From a virus, in IMG/VR virus record IMGVR_UViG_3300042465_005589, positions 205,741 to 269,740 of that record: DNA of 64,000 nt; one strand, 5' to 3'. How positions within the stretch are numbered: the first letter of the stretch is position 1; the number at the start of each line of letters is the position of its first letter. The notes under the pieces were generated by a model. That model ran no database searches and was not told the DNA's origin. It saw only the letters and a list, made by a program, of their open reading frames with translations. Positions 13,484-22,307 of this stretch are shown here, piece by piece. Made by a program: the position numbers and the translations under genes.

Positions 13484-13699
13484 ATGAGCACACAAATAAC
13501 TATAAGTAATATTACCGGAGTATCTCCTTTTAAAGTGTATCTATGTGATAACCCTATTACTTTATCAATATATATAGACACAATTTCAACGTTTCCATAT
13601 AATGTGGTTATACCTCCTATTTGGAGTACGTTGACATCATTTAATATAAAAGTTATAGATAATAATAATTGTGAATCAATTTTAAATTTAACATTATAA
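13484..13699 (+). CDS. Small appendage-island protein, paralogue of the gene at 16828
   Basis: The 71-residue product is all-beta in appearance (ITISNITGVSPFKVYLCD, later SFNIKVIDNNNCES). It aligns by eye over most of its length with the 101-residue protein at 16828-17133 (IQSITGSNFPYTIYACD, later VGIKVIYGDGCE). No known function. It sits at the head of the fibre island and is likely a small virion or fibre-tip component, or a chaperone-like module repeated in the island. Confidence 0.7.
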   Translation: MSTQITISNITGVSPFKVYLCDNPITLSIYIDTISTFPYNVVIPPIWSTLTSFNIKVIDNNNCESILNLTL

Positions 13700-13700
13700 T

Positions 13701-14603
13701 ATGCCTTGTAGTTCTACATATTGCCTTTCAAACACTGGTTACCCAACATTCGACGATGTATACTTTAGTGCCGGAACACATAATTCTCAACTATATTGGA
13801 CCGGTCAAACTAATAGTTTATTTATCTATTATAATACCGGGTCAACCCAATGGTGTTTATCAACCGTTTTAGATGGAGTTTGTTTATTATCAGGTCAATC
13901 ACCTTGTTTTAACCCATGTCCGGATTTAGACGATGTTTATTTCTCTAGCGGAACATGTCCCACTCCGACCCCAACCCCAACAGCATATTGTTCTAGTTTA
14001 AATTTTTCAGCAATTTTTGATTGTGATGTTGACACACCAACTCCCACACCTACACCCACATCCACTCCAACCTCAACGCCAACTCCAACCCCTACCAACC
14101 CATGTAATGTTGTTATAAGTGCAACAATTCAAAATATCCCAAATACTCCCACACCAACACCAACATTAACACCTACACCTACTCCACCTGTTGCTCGTAC
14201 TTGTACTTTTGAGGGAGCGGTAACTTTCAACACAATAGATGATAGTATTGTATGTCCGTATAGTTATCAATTCCAAAGTTGTTATAATGGTATGATGTAT
14301 TACACAACAAATCAAATTGTAACTCCAGGTAATATTCCAATTGAAAAGTTTCACGTTTATCAAGCCAATGTTAATGGAATTGTTATGTGTGTTGGATATA
14401 TTGGAGTTAATAATAACACTATTGGTAAAGACGATATTACACTATTATTAGGACCATACGGATTTTTAGATGATGGTGATTGTATATTATGTTCTCAATC
14501 AATAGTCCCTACACCAACACCAACACCGACACCAACAGAAACCATACTCCCATCAGAATGTACTGACTGTGGAATGGAAGGTTACTTATATAATAAAACT
14601 TAA
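13701..14603 (+). CDS. Pro-Thr-rich fibre or appendage protein
   Basis: The 300-residue protein has a short N-terminal domain with a duplicated LDDVYFS-x-GT motif (residues about 15-25 and 75-85). Blocks of TPTPTPT linkers (about 87-95, 112-133 and 148-165) follow, then a folded Cys-rich domain (about 168-260) and another TPTPTP block before a Cys-containing end. There is no signal peptide, as expected for a virion protein. The linkers should be extended, proteolysis-resistant and possible O-glycosylation targets. Two bases separate it from the previous stop, so it is co-transcribed. The binding target is unknown. Confidence 0.75.
   Translation: MPCSSTYCLSNTGYPTFDDVYFSAGTHNSQLYWTGQTNSLFIYYNTGSTQWCLSTVLDGVCLLSGQSPCFNPCPDLDDVYFSSGTCPTPTPTPTAYCSSLNFSAIFDCDVDTPTPTPTPTSTPTSTPTPTPTNPCNVVISATIQNIPNTPTPTPTLTPTPTPPVARTCTFEGAVTFNTIDDSIVCPYSYQFQSCYNGMMYYTTNQIVTPGNIPIEKFHVYQANVNGIVMCVGYIGVNNNTIGKDDITLLLGPYGFLDDGDCILCSQSIVPTPTPTPTPTETILPSECTDCGMEGYLYNKT
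13957..14190 (+). repeat. Hexanucleotide-type repeats coding Pro-Thr linkers
   Basis: Three clusters of CCNACN units (about 13957-13982, 14036-14098 and 14146-14190) code TPTPTP tracts; a further block lies at about 14510-14540. Codons vary between copies (acc, aca, act, acg with ccc, cca, cct), so protein sequence rather than DNA repeat seems to be maintained. Confidence 0.8.
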
Positions 14604-14613
14604 AAATTAAAAT

Positions 14614-16824
14614 ATGCCATTTTCAGCATCAACTTGTTTAACAAATTCAGGAACTGTCGCTTTAGGAGGGACATTTAACATATATTCAAATGTTGATGGA
14701 TATACCACTCCTTTCCAAACTAACGTAAGTTATACTAGTTTATTTGGTCCGTTATGCCCATATGTTATGGGTAATGTACCTAATGGGACTAATACAATTA
14801 GAATTATTGATATCACAACCACATGTTGTGCAACTATTGAATTACTATCTAATGATTTATGTACAACTTGCGATTTATCATTTGATTCATATCAAACTAA
14901 TAATGTTGGGATAATTGTTGCCGGAGAATTAACAGGTAGTTGTGAAAATGACATCACCGATTATAGAATATTTTGGTATGGTCCAAATTCGTCAACTAAT
15001 CTTGCATTTACATCAGGTTATGGAAGCTCCTTTGTACCATACAATTTAACACATCCATTAGTAGGAATTAACTCACCAATGGTTGAAGCCGGAACATATA
15101 TTCCAGTTATTGATAAGGTAAAACTAAATGGTCTTAATTATTCTCAAACAGGTGGAACAGGTTATATTCAAGCAGAATTAGAATGTTTTAACGCGACAAC
15201 AGTTAATGTCCAACCTTTTACTTGTGATAATGGAACAGTACCGTTACCGAACGATTATACTCATAGGGTTAATTTTTCTGCAGCAGCCGCAGGTACCACT
15301 CCATTAACATTACAATCAACTTTTGATTTAGACATTACAACTAATTATTTTTCGTGGAAATTTAAAGGGGATGCAATTCCGGATTTTCTTAAAATAACAT
15401 TCTATGGTTCAGATTATTCCGACCCAATTATTTTAGAATATTGGGAAATTGGGGGAAACATTTCAATTTCCAATGCGGAGTATTTGACATTTCCAAAATC
15501 CGCTAGCACCACAGATTATTTTTCAAAAGTAACCTCATTAACCTCATTATCAAGAAATGTTGGCGATTATCTAATTTTAGAAGTAATTCCAAACCAATTT
15601 AACTCACAAACAAATTGGGATTTTTATTTTACTTGTATGAATAGTTTTGATTGTGATTTATGTTTATATGATTATTTAAATACACCATATAAAATAAAAT
15701 CATCATCTATTACAGGTATTACGGGTTCGTGTTCTTCAATTGAGGTCAAATTTGATGTATCCGGATGTACCGAAAGTTCAATAATAAATAGCGATATTTA
15801 CAAATATCAAAAAACAGACGCAAATCCACTCTCAACAACAAGTTTTAATACTAATACATATACAGATGATATCACGGGATTAAGAAATAGAACAACAGGT
15901 AGTTTGGATTGGGACGCAACATCCTGCAGTATGCTTTTTGGTATAAATGTTCCTCCAATTTGTTCACCTATACCTAACACAAACATAATATCTTTTAAAA
16001 AAGAAAATACCGGACCATCAGGACAAGGTGTAATTAAAATGGAATTTAGTAGTTTAAGTGATTTAGTTGATTATAAATCGTCTTATGATTTGACATTACC
16101 TTATTCAGGAACACCATTTAATTCTGCCGACCCAAATTATTATAGATATTTTCAATTATTTATACCAAAAAACTTAACTCCAAATACTAATTGTGGTGAT
16201 GGAACGTCTCTTTTAACGTATTATTTACATTATTCTAGTATAGTAACAACAGGAACTACCGGAGGAAATTATACTTTAAACATAACAATGCCAACAATAT
16301 CTGACGATATCGCACCGTTTGACCCTTGTGACATAAATTGTCAATTAAATATTAATAGTGTTGTAACAACAGTTAATAATTCTTCAACAGGTGCAACAAA
16401 TGTTGAGGATTTTACTTCTAACACCGGTTCTAAATACGTTGTACCTTTTGGAGTAACAAAATATTTTGTTGAGTTTCCTCCTGTCACTAACAGTGCTAGT
16501 ACTATTCAAGGAGTATATTATCTTAACAATTATCTTAATGCAACAGTACCTTTTTCAGGTAGTAGTTCTCCCTATACTCGAATACCTTCGTTATCCGCAG
16601 TAACTTGTAATAATTTCACATCTATTGGGGTATCATATACCCAAGTACAATTTGTATACATATATAATTATAAAGTTGAATTGACCGACCAAAATAATTT
16701 TAAGTCTTTTAGAATTTTAGCAACACCTATAGTTAACGGAGCACCTAGTGGTATATTCAGTGATATCGTCGCAACGGTGGTTAATGGTTCATTAACGTAC
16801 GCAAACCCATCATATACTTTTTAA
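14614..16824 (+). CDS. Large beta-rich appendage protein
   Basis: The 736-residue protein begins like its neighbours (MPFSASTCLTNSGTVALGG) with a beta-rich, Ser/Thr/Asn-rich composition. It carries several CxxC or C-pair segments (ITTTCCATIE, LCTTCDL, CDLCLYDYLN, CDINCQLN) that look like domain boundaries. Domains of about 150-200 residues seem to follow one another, but no known fold is recognised. The lack of a signal peptide and the position in the fibre island favour a virion appendage. It stops 3 bases before the next ATG. Confidence 0.75.
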   Translation: MPFSASTCLTNSGTVALGGTFNIYSNVDGYTTPFQTNVSYTSLFGPLCPYVMGNVPNGTNTIRIIDITTTCCATIELLSNDLCTTCDLSFDSYQTNNVGIIVAGELTGSCENDITDYRIFWYGPNSSTNLAFTSGYGSSFVPYNLTHPLVGINSPMVEAGTYIPVIDKVKLNGLNYSQTGGTGYIQAELECFNATTVNVQPFTCDNGTVPLPNDYTHRVNFSAAAAGTTPLTLQSTFDLDITTNYFSWKFKGDAIPDFLKITFYGSDYSDPIILEYWEIGGNISISNAEYLTFPKSASTTDYFSKVTSLTSLSRNVGDYLILEVIPNQFNSQTNWDFYFTCMNSFDCDLCLYDYLNTPYKIKSSSITGITGSCSSIEVKFDVSGCTESSIINSDIYKYQKTDANPLSTTSFNTNTYTDDITGLRNRTTGSLDWDATSCSMLFGINVPPICSPIPNTNIISFKKENTGPSGQGVIKMEFSSLSDLVDYKSSYDLTLPYSGTPFNSADPNYYRYFQLFIPKNLTPNTNCGDGTSLLTYYLHYSSIVTTGTTGGNYTLNITMPTISDDIAPFDPCDINCQLNINSVVTTVNNSSTGATNVEDFTSNTGSKYVVPFGVTKYFVEFPPVTNSASTIQGVYYLNNYLNATVPFSGSSSPYTRIPSLSAVTCNNFTSIGVSYTQVQFVYIYNYKVELTDQNNFKSFRILATPIVNGAPSGIFSDIVATVVNGSLTYANPSYTF

Positions 16825-16827
16825 GAT

Positions 16828-17133
16828 ATGACAGCTATTAACATACAGTCAATCACAGGTTCAAATTTTCCATATACAATTTACGCTTGTGATGTCTATG
16901 GAAATCAATGTGCGTTAATCGCCACAATCGTAACATCTGTACCCCCTGACAATATTATTGTATTACCATCTCAATTTAATAGTGTAGCCGCTGTCGGTAT
17001 TAAAGTTATTTATGGAGATGGTTGTGAAAGATTTGAAGTTGTACTTTGTAACTTATTACCTCCGGTACCAAAACAATTCCAAGATTATCAATATTTTGAA
17101 TTTATGGATTTTGATATATACGATTTCCAATAA
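16828..17133 (+). CDS. Small appendage-island protein, paralogue of the gene at 13484
   Basis: The 101-residue product matches the 71-residue protein at 13484 by eye in its first 75 residues (ITG-x-PF/PY start, YACD, then IKVIYGDGCE), with an added Tyr/Phe/Asp-rich C-terminus (FQDYQYFEFMDFDIYDFQ). It directly precedes the giant beta-roll fibre, so it could be a fibre-associated adaptor or assembly helper. No family is recognised. Confidence 0.7.
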   Translation: MTAINIQSITGSNFPYTIYACDVYGNQCALIATIVTSVPPDNIIVLPSQFNSVAAVGIKVIYGDGCERFEVVLCNLLPPVPKQFQDYQYFEFMDFDIYDFQ

Positions 17134-17138
17134 CAAAC

Positions 17139-17146
17139 TATTTATA
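17139..17146 (+). promoter_or_regulatory. TATTTATA late-type box before the giant fibre gene
   Basis: An exact TATTTATA lies 18 bases before the ATG at 17165, in the 31-base gap between genes. No TTG is seen at the expected -33 distance. Confidence 0.5.
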
Positions 17147-17164
17147 TTATAAAACAAAAAACCA

Positions 17165-20100
17165 ATGAGATTAACAGATAGAAATTTTCCACCTTACATA
17201 TCACCAGACGCATTAGTTCACATTGTATTAACAGGTGATACGACAGATAGCCCTCAAGGTTCATCCTTTAAAGCTACGATTGGTTCATTAGATAATGCCG
17301 TAATCATAACAGGAACCGGAATTAATTCGTCAGTTAGAAAATCAGTAGGGAATATTGCATCAGGCAATTATTCAGCTGTTTTAGGTGGACAAAATAATTC
17401 AGGGACAACATACTTTTCAACCGTAGTTGGGGGATTTTGTAATATATCATCAGGTTACAACTCATTTATTGGTGGCGGTAAATACAATACCTCTTCTGAT
17501 TATATTTCAACAATTGGTGGTGGTAAATGTAACATTGCCTCTGGTAATACATCAACAATTGGGGGTGGTAGTGGTAATTTTTCTTCTTATTGTCGTTCAA
17601 CAGTTGGGGGAGGCTCATATAACACCGCTTCCGGTAAAGCATCAGTAGTTAGTGGTGGTCAATCTAACACTTCTTCCGGTTTTTATTCAACAATTGGTGG
17701 TGGTAGTGTTAACACAGCGAGTAGTATATCATCAACAGTTGGTGGGGGGCAATATAATATTGCTTGTGGTCAATTTTCTACAATTGGAGGAGGGGGAGGT
17801 TCATATTCATTAATTAGTAATAAAGCGTACGGTATTGGTTCTACAGTCGCAGGTGGGATGAGTAATCAGTCATTAGGTAATTATAGTACAATTGCCGGAG
17901 GTGCTAGTAATTTTAGTCTTTCCGGTACATCTACAATTGGAGGAGGGAGTAACAACTGTTCTACAAATTGTGGTTCCACAATTGGAGGGGGTGGTTTTAA
18001 TACAAGTTCAGGATGTTACTCAACAATTGGTGGTGGAAATAGTAATTTATCAAACGGTAATTGTTCAACAGTTAGTGGTGGTCATTTTAACAAAATATGT
18101 CAATCTCAAAATTATAATAATAATTATTTTTGTTTAGGCGATGTTATTGGGGGAGGAAATTGTAACACCATAAATACAAATACTTATGTTGGTTATACTT
18201 GCACCGGTGGTAACACAATTGGTGGTGGTTACACAAATATTATAACACCATACCTTAACTTTAACACGATTGGTGGTGGTCAAAAAAATAAATCTTACGG
18301 TAATAGTTCAACAATTGCCGGTGGACAGGAAAATATAACTTCCTTTGGTTGTTCAACAATTGGTGGGGGAATTTTAAATGTTGCAACAGGAAATACATCA
18401 ACTATTGCGGGTGGTTGTGGAAACCAAGCAATAAATAGTTTCTCAACAATTGGTGGTGGTACAAATAATATATCATGTTTTCAATCATTTGTTGGTGGAG
18501 GTAGATGTAATAAATCTTTAGGTAGTTATTCCACAATATCAGGAGGTCAAAATAATTGTAATGTTCTCAGCCATTCTGTTATTGGTGGAGGATTTAATAA
18601 TAAAATAACTTGTACATATTCAACAATTGCTGGTGGTAGAAATAATTGTGTATGCGGAACAGATTCTTCAATAGTTGGTGGTTCCGGTAATAGCATCAAT
18701 AGTAATGTATTGAATCCATTTAGGTCAGTAATTGCCGGTGGTGTGAATAATAAATTATGTCAATCATACGGGTTTATTGGAGGTGGTAGAGGCAATCAAA
18801 TATCAGGTACAACTGGTATTGGTGAAGATTCTGTTATTGTCGGTGGATTCTATAATAAAACATATGGTGTTAGAGCAGCAATCTTAGGGGGAGCACTTAA
18901 CTGTTTAGGTTCAAACACTTATGGTAGTGGTCTTGTAAGTGGTAATAATAATAGAATTTCTGTACCATTTGGTATAATTGGTGGAGGACAAGTTAATGTA
19001 ATATGTGGTGACCACTCAATTATTGGTGGTGGTGCGTTAAACTTTATTGGTAATTCATCAGTAACAAACTCATATTACGCAAATAATTGTTCAATAACTT
19101 TATATGGTAATCAGACATCGTCATTTAATGTTAACGACCTTTTACTAACATGGGATTTTAGTTGTTCAAGAAATGTTGTTATAACTGCATCTACGTATTC
19201 GGGCGGATATACTTATTTGGATGTTAGTGGGTCAACAATATTTGTAAATCCATTCACATCGTCCGCTCCAATAATTAGAAATTTAACAGATAGTTTACCA
19301 GGATTCCAAAATAGTTTTATTGGTGGTGGTTACGCAAATACCGTATCCGGAATTACAGGGTTTATAGGTGGAGGAGGTTATAATAAAGTCTCAGGAAATG
19401 GAGGAGTTATTGGTGGTGGTCGTTGTAATATATCAAGTGGTAATCAATCATCGATAACCGGAGGATATGATAACAAATCTATTGGGTGTCAATCATCAAT
19501 CGTTGGTGGTGGTCGTAATTGCTCTATTGGACATTGTTCCTTTATTGGAGCTGGTTCATTCAACACCACATGTAATTATCATTCAACACTTACCGGTGGT
19601 AAGTGCAATATATCATCAGGTAATTATTCATTTATTGGTGGTGGTTCTGGAAATACCGTTTCCGGTGGTGTGTCATTTATTGGTGGGGGTCAATTTAATA
19701 GCGTACAAGGAATTAAATCAACAATTGGTGGAGGATGTAATAATATAATCTTTACATCCGGTTCAACTATAGGTGGTGGTATTACTAACACAATTTGGTC
19801 GCCTAATTCAACAATTACCGGTGGTCTTTCAAATATTATTTGTGCTGCCGCTAGTGATTCCTTTATCGGTGGTGGTGGTTGTAACATTGCATATAGTGGT
19901 AACTCAACAATTAGCGGAGGTTTTCAGAACAAAACATGTAATTGGGTTGCAACAATTGGTGGAGGTTTTAAAAACACTGCGTCAGGTGGTTGTTCAACAA
20001 TTGGAGGTGGTTATAATAACTGCTCAATTGGTGCTTGTTCATTTGTTGGGGGAGGTAGTCAACACAGTGTCGCAGGGTGTGGTTCATCAATAGTTGGTGG

Positions 20101-21055
20101 TTCACTTAATATAATTTCGGGGAACTGTTCAACAATTGGCGGAGGAAATGGAAATATAATTTGCAGCAACATGTCAACAATTGGTGGTGGTTGTCAAAAT
20201 ACAACTTGTGTAAGGTTTTCATTTATAGGAGGTGGTTATAAAAACTGTATAATTTGTCAAACAGCGTATGGATACTCAACAATTGTAGGTGGATGGACAA
20301 ATAGAACTCACGGTGAATCTAACTTTATTGGTGGTGGTCAATTCAACTGCATTGGAACACCTGCGTTATCAGGTTCATCATTCTTATCTGTAATTGTTGG
20401 TGGAAATACAAATGGTGTATGTGATACAGCTTCTTTTATTGGTGGTGGTGATGGAAATGTCGTATTTAGCGGTTCTTCGGCAATAGTTGGTGGAGCCAGT
20501 AATATTTCATGTGCTGAACATTCTTTTATTGGAGGTGGGTGTGCAAACACTGTCACAGGTTGTTATTCATCAATTCTTGGTGGAGCCTATGGATGTGCAC
20601 CTCGTTTTGGACAAAGGTCATTTGCTTCAGGTACTTGGGCTGGCGCTGGTTCAAGAGGTGCGTCACAACAAATTGATTTAGTAGGTAGAAATAAAACAAC
20701 AAGTGGAAGTGCTGTCAACATATTTTTAGATGGGGCAAGTCAACGTATATCCGTAATTGCAGGAACTGCAATGTTTGTTACAATAAATATTGGTGGTATT
20801 AAATCAGATGGTTCTGCAGGAGCTCACTATATAAGAAAAGTCGCAATTAAAAATGTAGGTGGTGCAACTTCTTTAATTGGTGCGAGTCCGGTATCAGTTA
20901 TTGGAACTGATGTGGAAGATAACGCATCTTATGACGTTGCAATTAGTGCTGACAATACTAACGATGCTTTAGATATACAAGTCACAGGAGCTGTTGGTGA
21001 AACTTTAAGATGGACTGTCCATATTGAAGGTGTAGAAATAGTTTACGGAATATAA
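17165..21055 (+). CDS. Giant tail-fibre-like protein with YadA-like beta-roll repeats
   Basis: The 1296-residue protein has a short N-terminal part (1-55, MRLTDRNFPPYISPDALVHI), probably for attachment. A very long run of about 15-residue repeats of the type STIGGGxxNxxSGxx fills residues about 60-1135, as in the left-handed beta-roll heads of trimeric adhesins (YadA). A non-repeat island breaks it at about 636-716. The last 160 residues are a different domain (SFASGTWAGAGSRGASQQ to the end, with ADNTNDALDIQVTG and LRWTVHIEG) of a type seen at the ends of tail fibres. It probably forms a trimeric fibre that touches the cell surface. It has its own late-type box. Confidence 0.85.
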   Translation: MRLTDRNFPPYISPDALVHIVLTGDTTDSPQGSSFKATIGSLDNAVIITGTGINSSVRKSVGNIASGNYSAVLGGQNNSGTTYFSTVVGGFCNISSGYNSFIGGGKYNTSSDYISTIGGGKCNIASGNTSTIGGGSGNFSSYCRSTVGGGSYNTASGKASVVSGGQSNTSSGFYSTIGGGSVNTASSISSTVGGGQYNIACGQFSTIGGGGGSYSLISNKAYGIGSTVAGGMSNQSLGNYSTIAGGASNFSLSGTSTIGGGSNNCSTNCGSTIGGGGFNTSSGCYSTIGGGNSNLSNGNCSTVSGGHFNKICQSQNYNNNYFCLGDVIGGGNCNTINTNTYVGYTCTGGNTIGGGYTNIITPYLNFNTIGGGQKNKSYGNSSTIAGGQENITSFGCSTIGGGILNVATGNTSTIAGGCGNQAINSFSTIGGGTNNISCFQSFVGGGRCNKSLGSYSTISGGQNNCNVLSHSVIGGGFNNKITCTYSTIAGGRNNCVCGTDSSIVGGSGNSINSNVLNPFRSVIAGGVNNKLCQSYGFIGGGRGNQISGTTGIGEDSVIVGGFYNKTYGVRAAILGGALNCLGSNTYGSGLVSGNNNRISVPFGIIGGGQVNVICGDHSIIGGGALNFIGNSSVTNSYYANNCSITLYGNQTSSFNVNDLLLTWDFSCSRNVVITASTYSGGYTYLDVSGSTIFVNPFTSSAPIIRNLTDSLPGFQNSFIGGGYANTVSGITGFIGGGGYNKVSGNGGVIGGGRCNISSGNQSSITGGYDNKSIGCQSSIVGGGRNCSIGHCSFIGAGSFNTTCNYHSTLTGGKCNISSGNYSFIGGGSGNTVSGGVSFIGGGQFNSVQGIKSTIGGGCNNIIFTSGSTIGGGITNTIWSPNSTITGGLSNIICAAASDSFIGGGGCNIAYSGNSTISGGFQNKTCNWVATIGGGFKNTASGGCSTIGGGYNNCSIGACSFVGGGSQHSVAGCGSSIVGGSLNIISGNCSTIGGGNGNIICSNMSTIGGGCQNTTCVRFSFIGGGYKNCIICQTAYGYSTIVGGWTNRTHGESNFIGGGQFNCIGTPALSGSSFLSVIVGGNTNGVCDTASFIGGGDGNVVFSGSSAIVGGASNISCAEHSFIGGGCANTVTGCYSSILGGAYGCAPRFGQRSFASGTWAGAGSRGASQQIDLVGRNKTTSGSAVNIFLDGASQRISVIAGTAMFVTINIGGIKSDGSAGAHYIRKVAIKNVGGATSLIGASPVSVIGTDVEDNASYDVAISADNTNDALDIQVTGAVGETLRWTVHIEGVEIVYGI
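17345..20590 (+). repeat. About 45-base coding repeats of the beta-roll fibre
   Basis: Dozens of diverged units code ATTGGTGGTGGT (IGGG) followed about 20 bases later by AAT/AAC and TCA-GGT codons. Copies at 17480-17700 and 19960-20200 show the pattern most clearly. The island at about 19070-19310 lacks it. Many near-identical stretches could recombine and change fibre length. Confidence 0.85.
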
Positions 21056-21057
21056 AA

Positions 21058-21228
21058 TTATTCCGTTTTTTTACCTAAACCCTCATATATCCTTAAAAGT
21101 TTTAAAGATTCATTGTAGTTTTTTTCTAATCTATCTAATTCTTTTTCGTTGACACCTTTTTCACATGCGTCCTCGTAAATTTTTTTAGATTCAGTTACCA
21201 AATTCGATATTGTTCTAATCAGTTTCAT
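21058..21228 (-). CDS. Small antisense-oriented protein of 56 residues
   Basis: An ATG at 21228 (MKLIRTISNLVTESKKIYED) opens a 56-codon frame that ends with TAA at 21058-21060, two bases past the fibre stop codon on the other strand. The product is a charged helical protein (NEKELDRLEKNYNESLKLLRI). It is the only minus-strand gene inside the plus-strand island and has its own TATTTATA box 4 bases before the ATG. No function can be assigned. Confidence 0.65.
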   Translation of the reverse strand: MKLIRTISNLVTESKKIYEDACEKGVNEKELDRLEKNYNESLKLLRIYEGLGKKTE

Positions 21229-21232
21229 ATTA

Positions 21233-21240
21233 TATAAATA
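21233..21240 (-). promoter_or_regulatory. TATTTATA late-type box for the small antisense gene
   Basis: On the minus strand TATTTATA ends 4 bases before the ATG at 21228. This spacing would give a leaderless transcript. Confidence 0.5.
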
Positions 21241-21306
21241 TCATCATCTTTACCATTTATTACATTTGATTGTCATTTATATTTAATTAAAAACGTTTTA
21301 TATAAT

Positions 21307-22287
21307 ATGATTTTTGTTACAGCACAACCTGATGTACCTTATTTCCATTGGCAAATAATGGTGTATATACACAACTTTATTGAACATGGTGTTCCTCCAA
21401 ATCAAATCCACGTATTACTTGGAATAATAAATGAAGATGGTAAACCAACTGAAGAATCTTTAAAATTAAAAGATTCCGGAGTTAACGTACATTATTATAT
21501 CGATAATAGACCTCAAAAACATTACATCCCAACAGTTAAACCCTTTTTAATTTCAAAATGGTTAAAAGATTTTCCTGAACATGGTAAATGTTTCTTCTTA
21601 CATGACTCTGACATTATATTCAGAAAATTACCAAATTTTGATAGTTTATTAAATGATGATATTACATATTTATCCGACACAATAGGATATATTGGTTATA
21701 GATATATTATGGATTGTTGTGAACGTTATGAAAATGCTCACCCAACATCAGGTAAAGGTCAATTATTAGAAGAAATGACCGATGTTGTTGGCGTTTCAGT
21801 TGAGTGTATTGAATGTAATCAAGAAAATTCGGGAGGTGGTCAATACTTAATTAAAAACACCGATTGGTTATTATGGGAAAAAATATACGCAGATTGCGTT
21901 CCACTGTATGACCAAATGTTAGACTATCAAAAAAGATTTCCAATTAGTCCAGGCGAAATTCAATTTTGGACCGCCGAGATGTGGTCACTATTATGGAATT
22001 TGTGGTTACATGGAATTGAGACAAAAATAACCCCTGAATTTGATTTTTCATGGGCAACAGATTCAATAAAAATATATGAAGATAAACCTATTCTTCACAT
22101 GGCAGGAGTAACAGATAATCAAAAACAAGATAAATTTTATAAAGGAGATTTTATTAATCTTAACCCATTAGACAAATTAAAAGAGAATATTAATTTTTTC
22201 GATTATGTCAGTTCTCAGAGTTCAACAAAAAAATATGTAGAAGTTATGAAATCTTTGGTGAAAAAACAAATAAAGGATTATTTATAG
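21307..22287 (+). CDS. Glycosyltransferase, possibly a GT-A peptide O-glycosyltransferase
   Basis: The 326-residue protein starts with a nucleotide-binding-like strand (MIFVTAQPDVPYFHWQIMVY) and has a DxD-type metal/sugar-nucleotide motif at Asp100-x-Asp102 (FFLHDSDIIF) preceded by VKPFLISKWL. The order Trp-Gln near the start, then a KP-x-x-WL helix, then DxD resembles plant and algal hydroxyproline/serine O-glycosyltransferases, though this is a by-eye comparison. It sits between Pro-Thr-rich virion genes, so virion proteins are plausible substrates. There is no signal peptide or membrane segment, so it acts in the cytoplasm. An alternative is a transferase that modifies another target. Confidence 0.75.
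   Translation: MIFVTAQPDVPYFHWQIMVYIHNFIEHGVPPNQIHVLLGIINEDGKPTEESLKLKDSGVNVHYYIDNRPQKHYIPTVKPFLISKWLKDFPEHGKCFFLHDSDIIFRKLPNFDSLLNDDITYLSDTIGYIGYRYIMDCCERYENAHPTSGKGQLLEEMTDVVGVSVECIECNQENSGGGQYLIKNTDWLLWEKIYADCVPLYDQMLDYQKRFPISPGEIQFWTAEMWSLLWNLWLHGIETKITPEFDFSWATDSIKIYEDKPILHMAGVTDNQKQDKFYKGDFINLNPLDKLKENINFFDYVSSQSSTKKYVEVMKSLVKKQIKDYL
22279..22286 (+). promoter_or_regulatory. TATTTATA late-type box before an LRR-like appendage gene
   Basis: TATTTATA overlaps the glycosyltransferase stop codon and ends 21 bases before the ATG at 22308. Confidence 0.45.
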
Positions 22288-22307
22288 TATAACAGAAACA
22301 AATTATA

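Noticed and set aside
12499-13581. GTG-started 360-residue version of the primase
   Set aside because: The extra 61 residues cross the divergent promoter region and overlap the start of the plus-strand gene at 13484. The ATG at 13398 fits the zinc domain and the adjacent promoter.
17345-20590. CRISPR-like array
   Set aside because: The repeats are coding, about 45 bases, strongly diverged and have no constant spacer/repeat structure.
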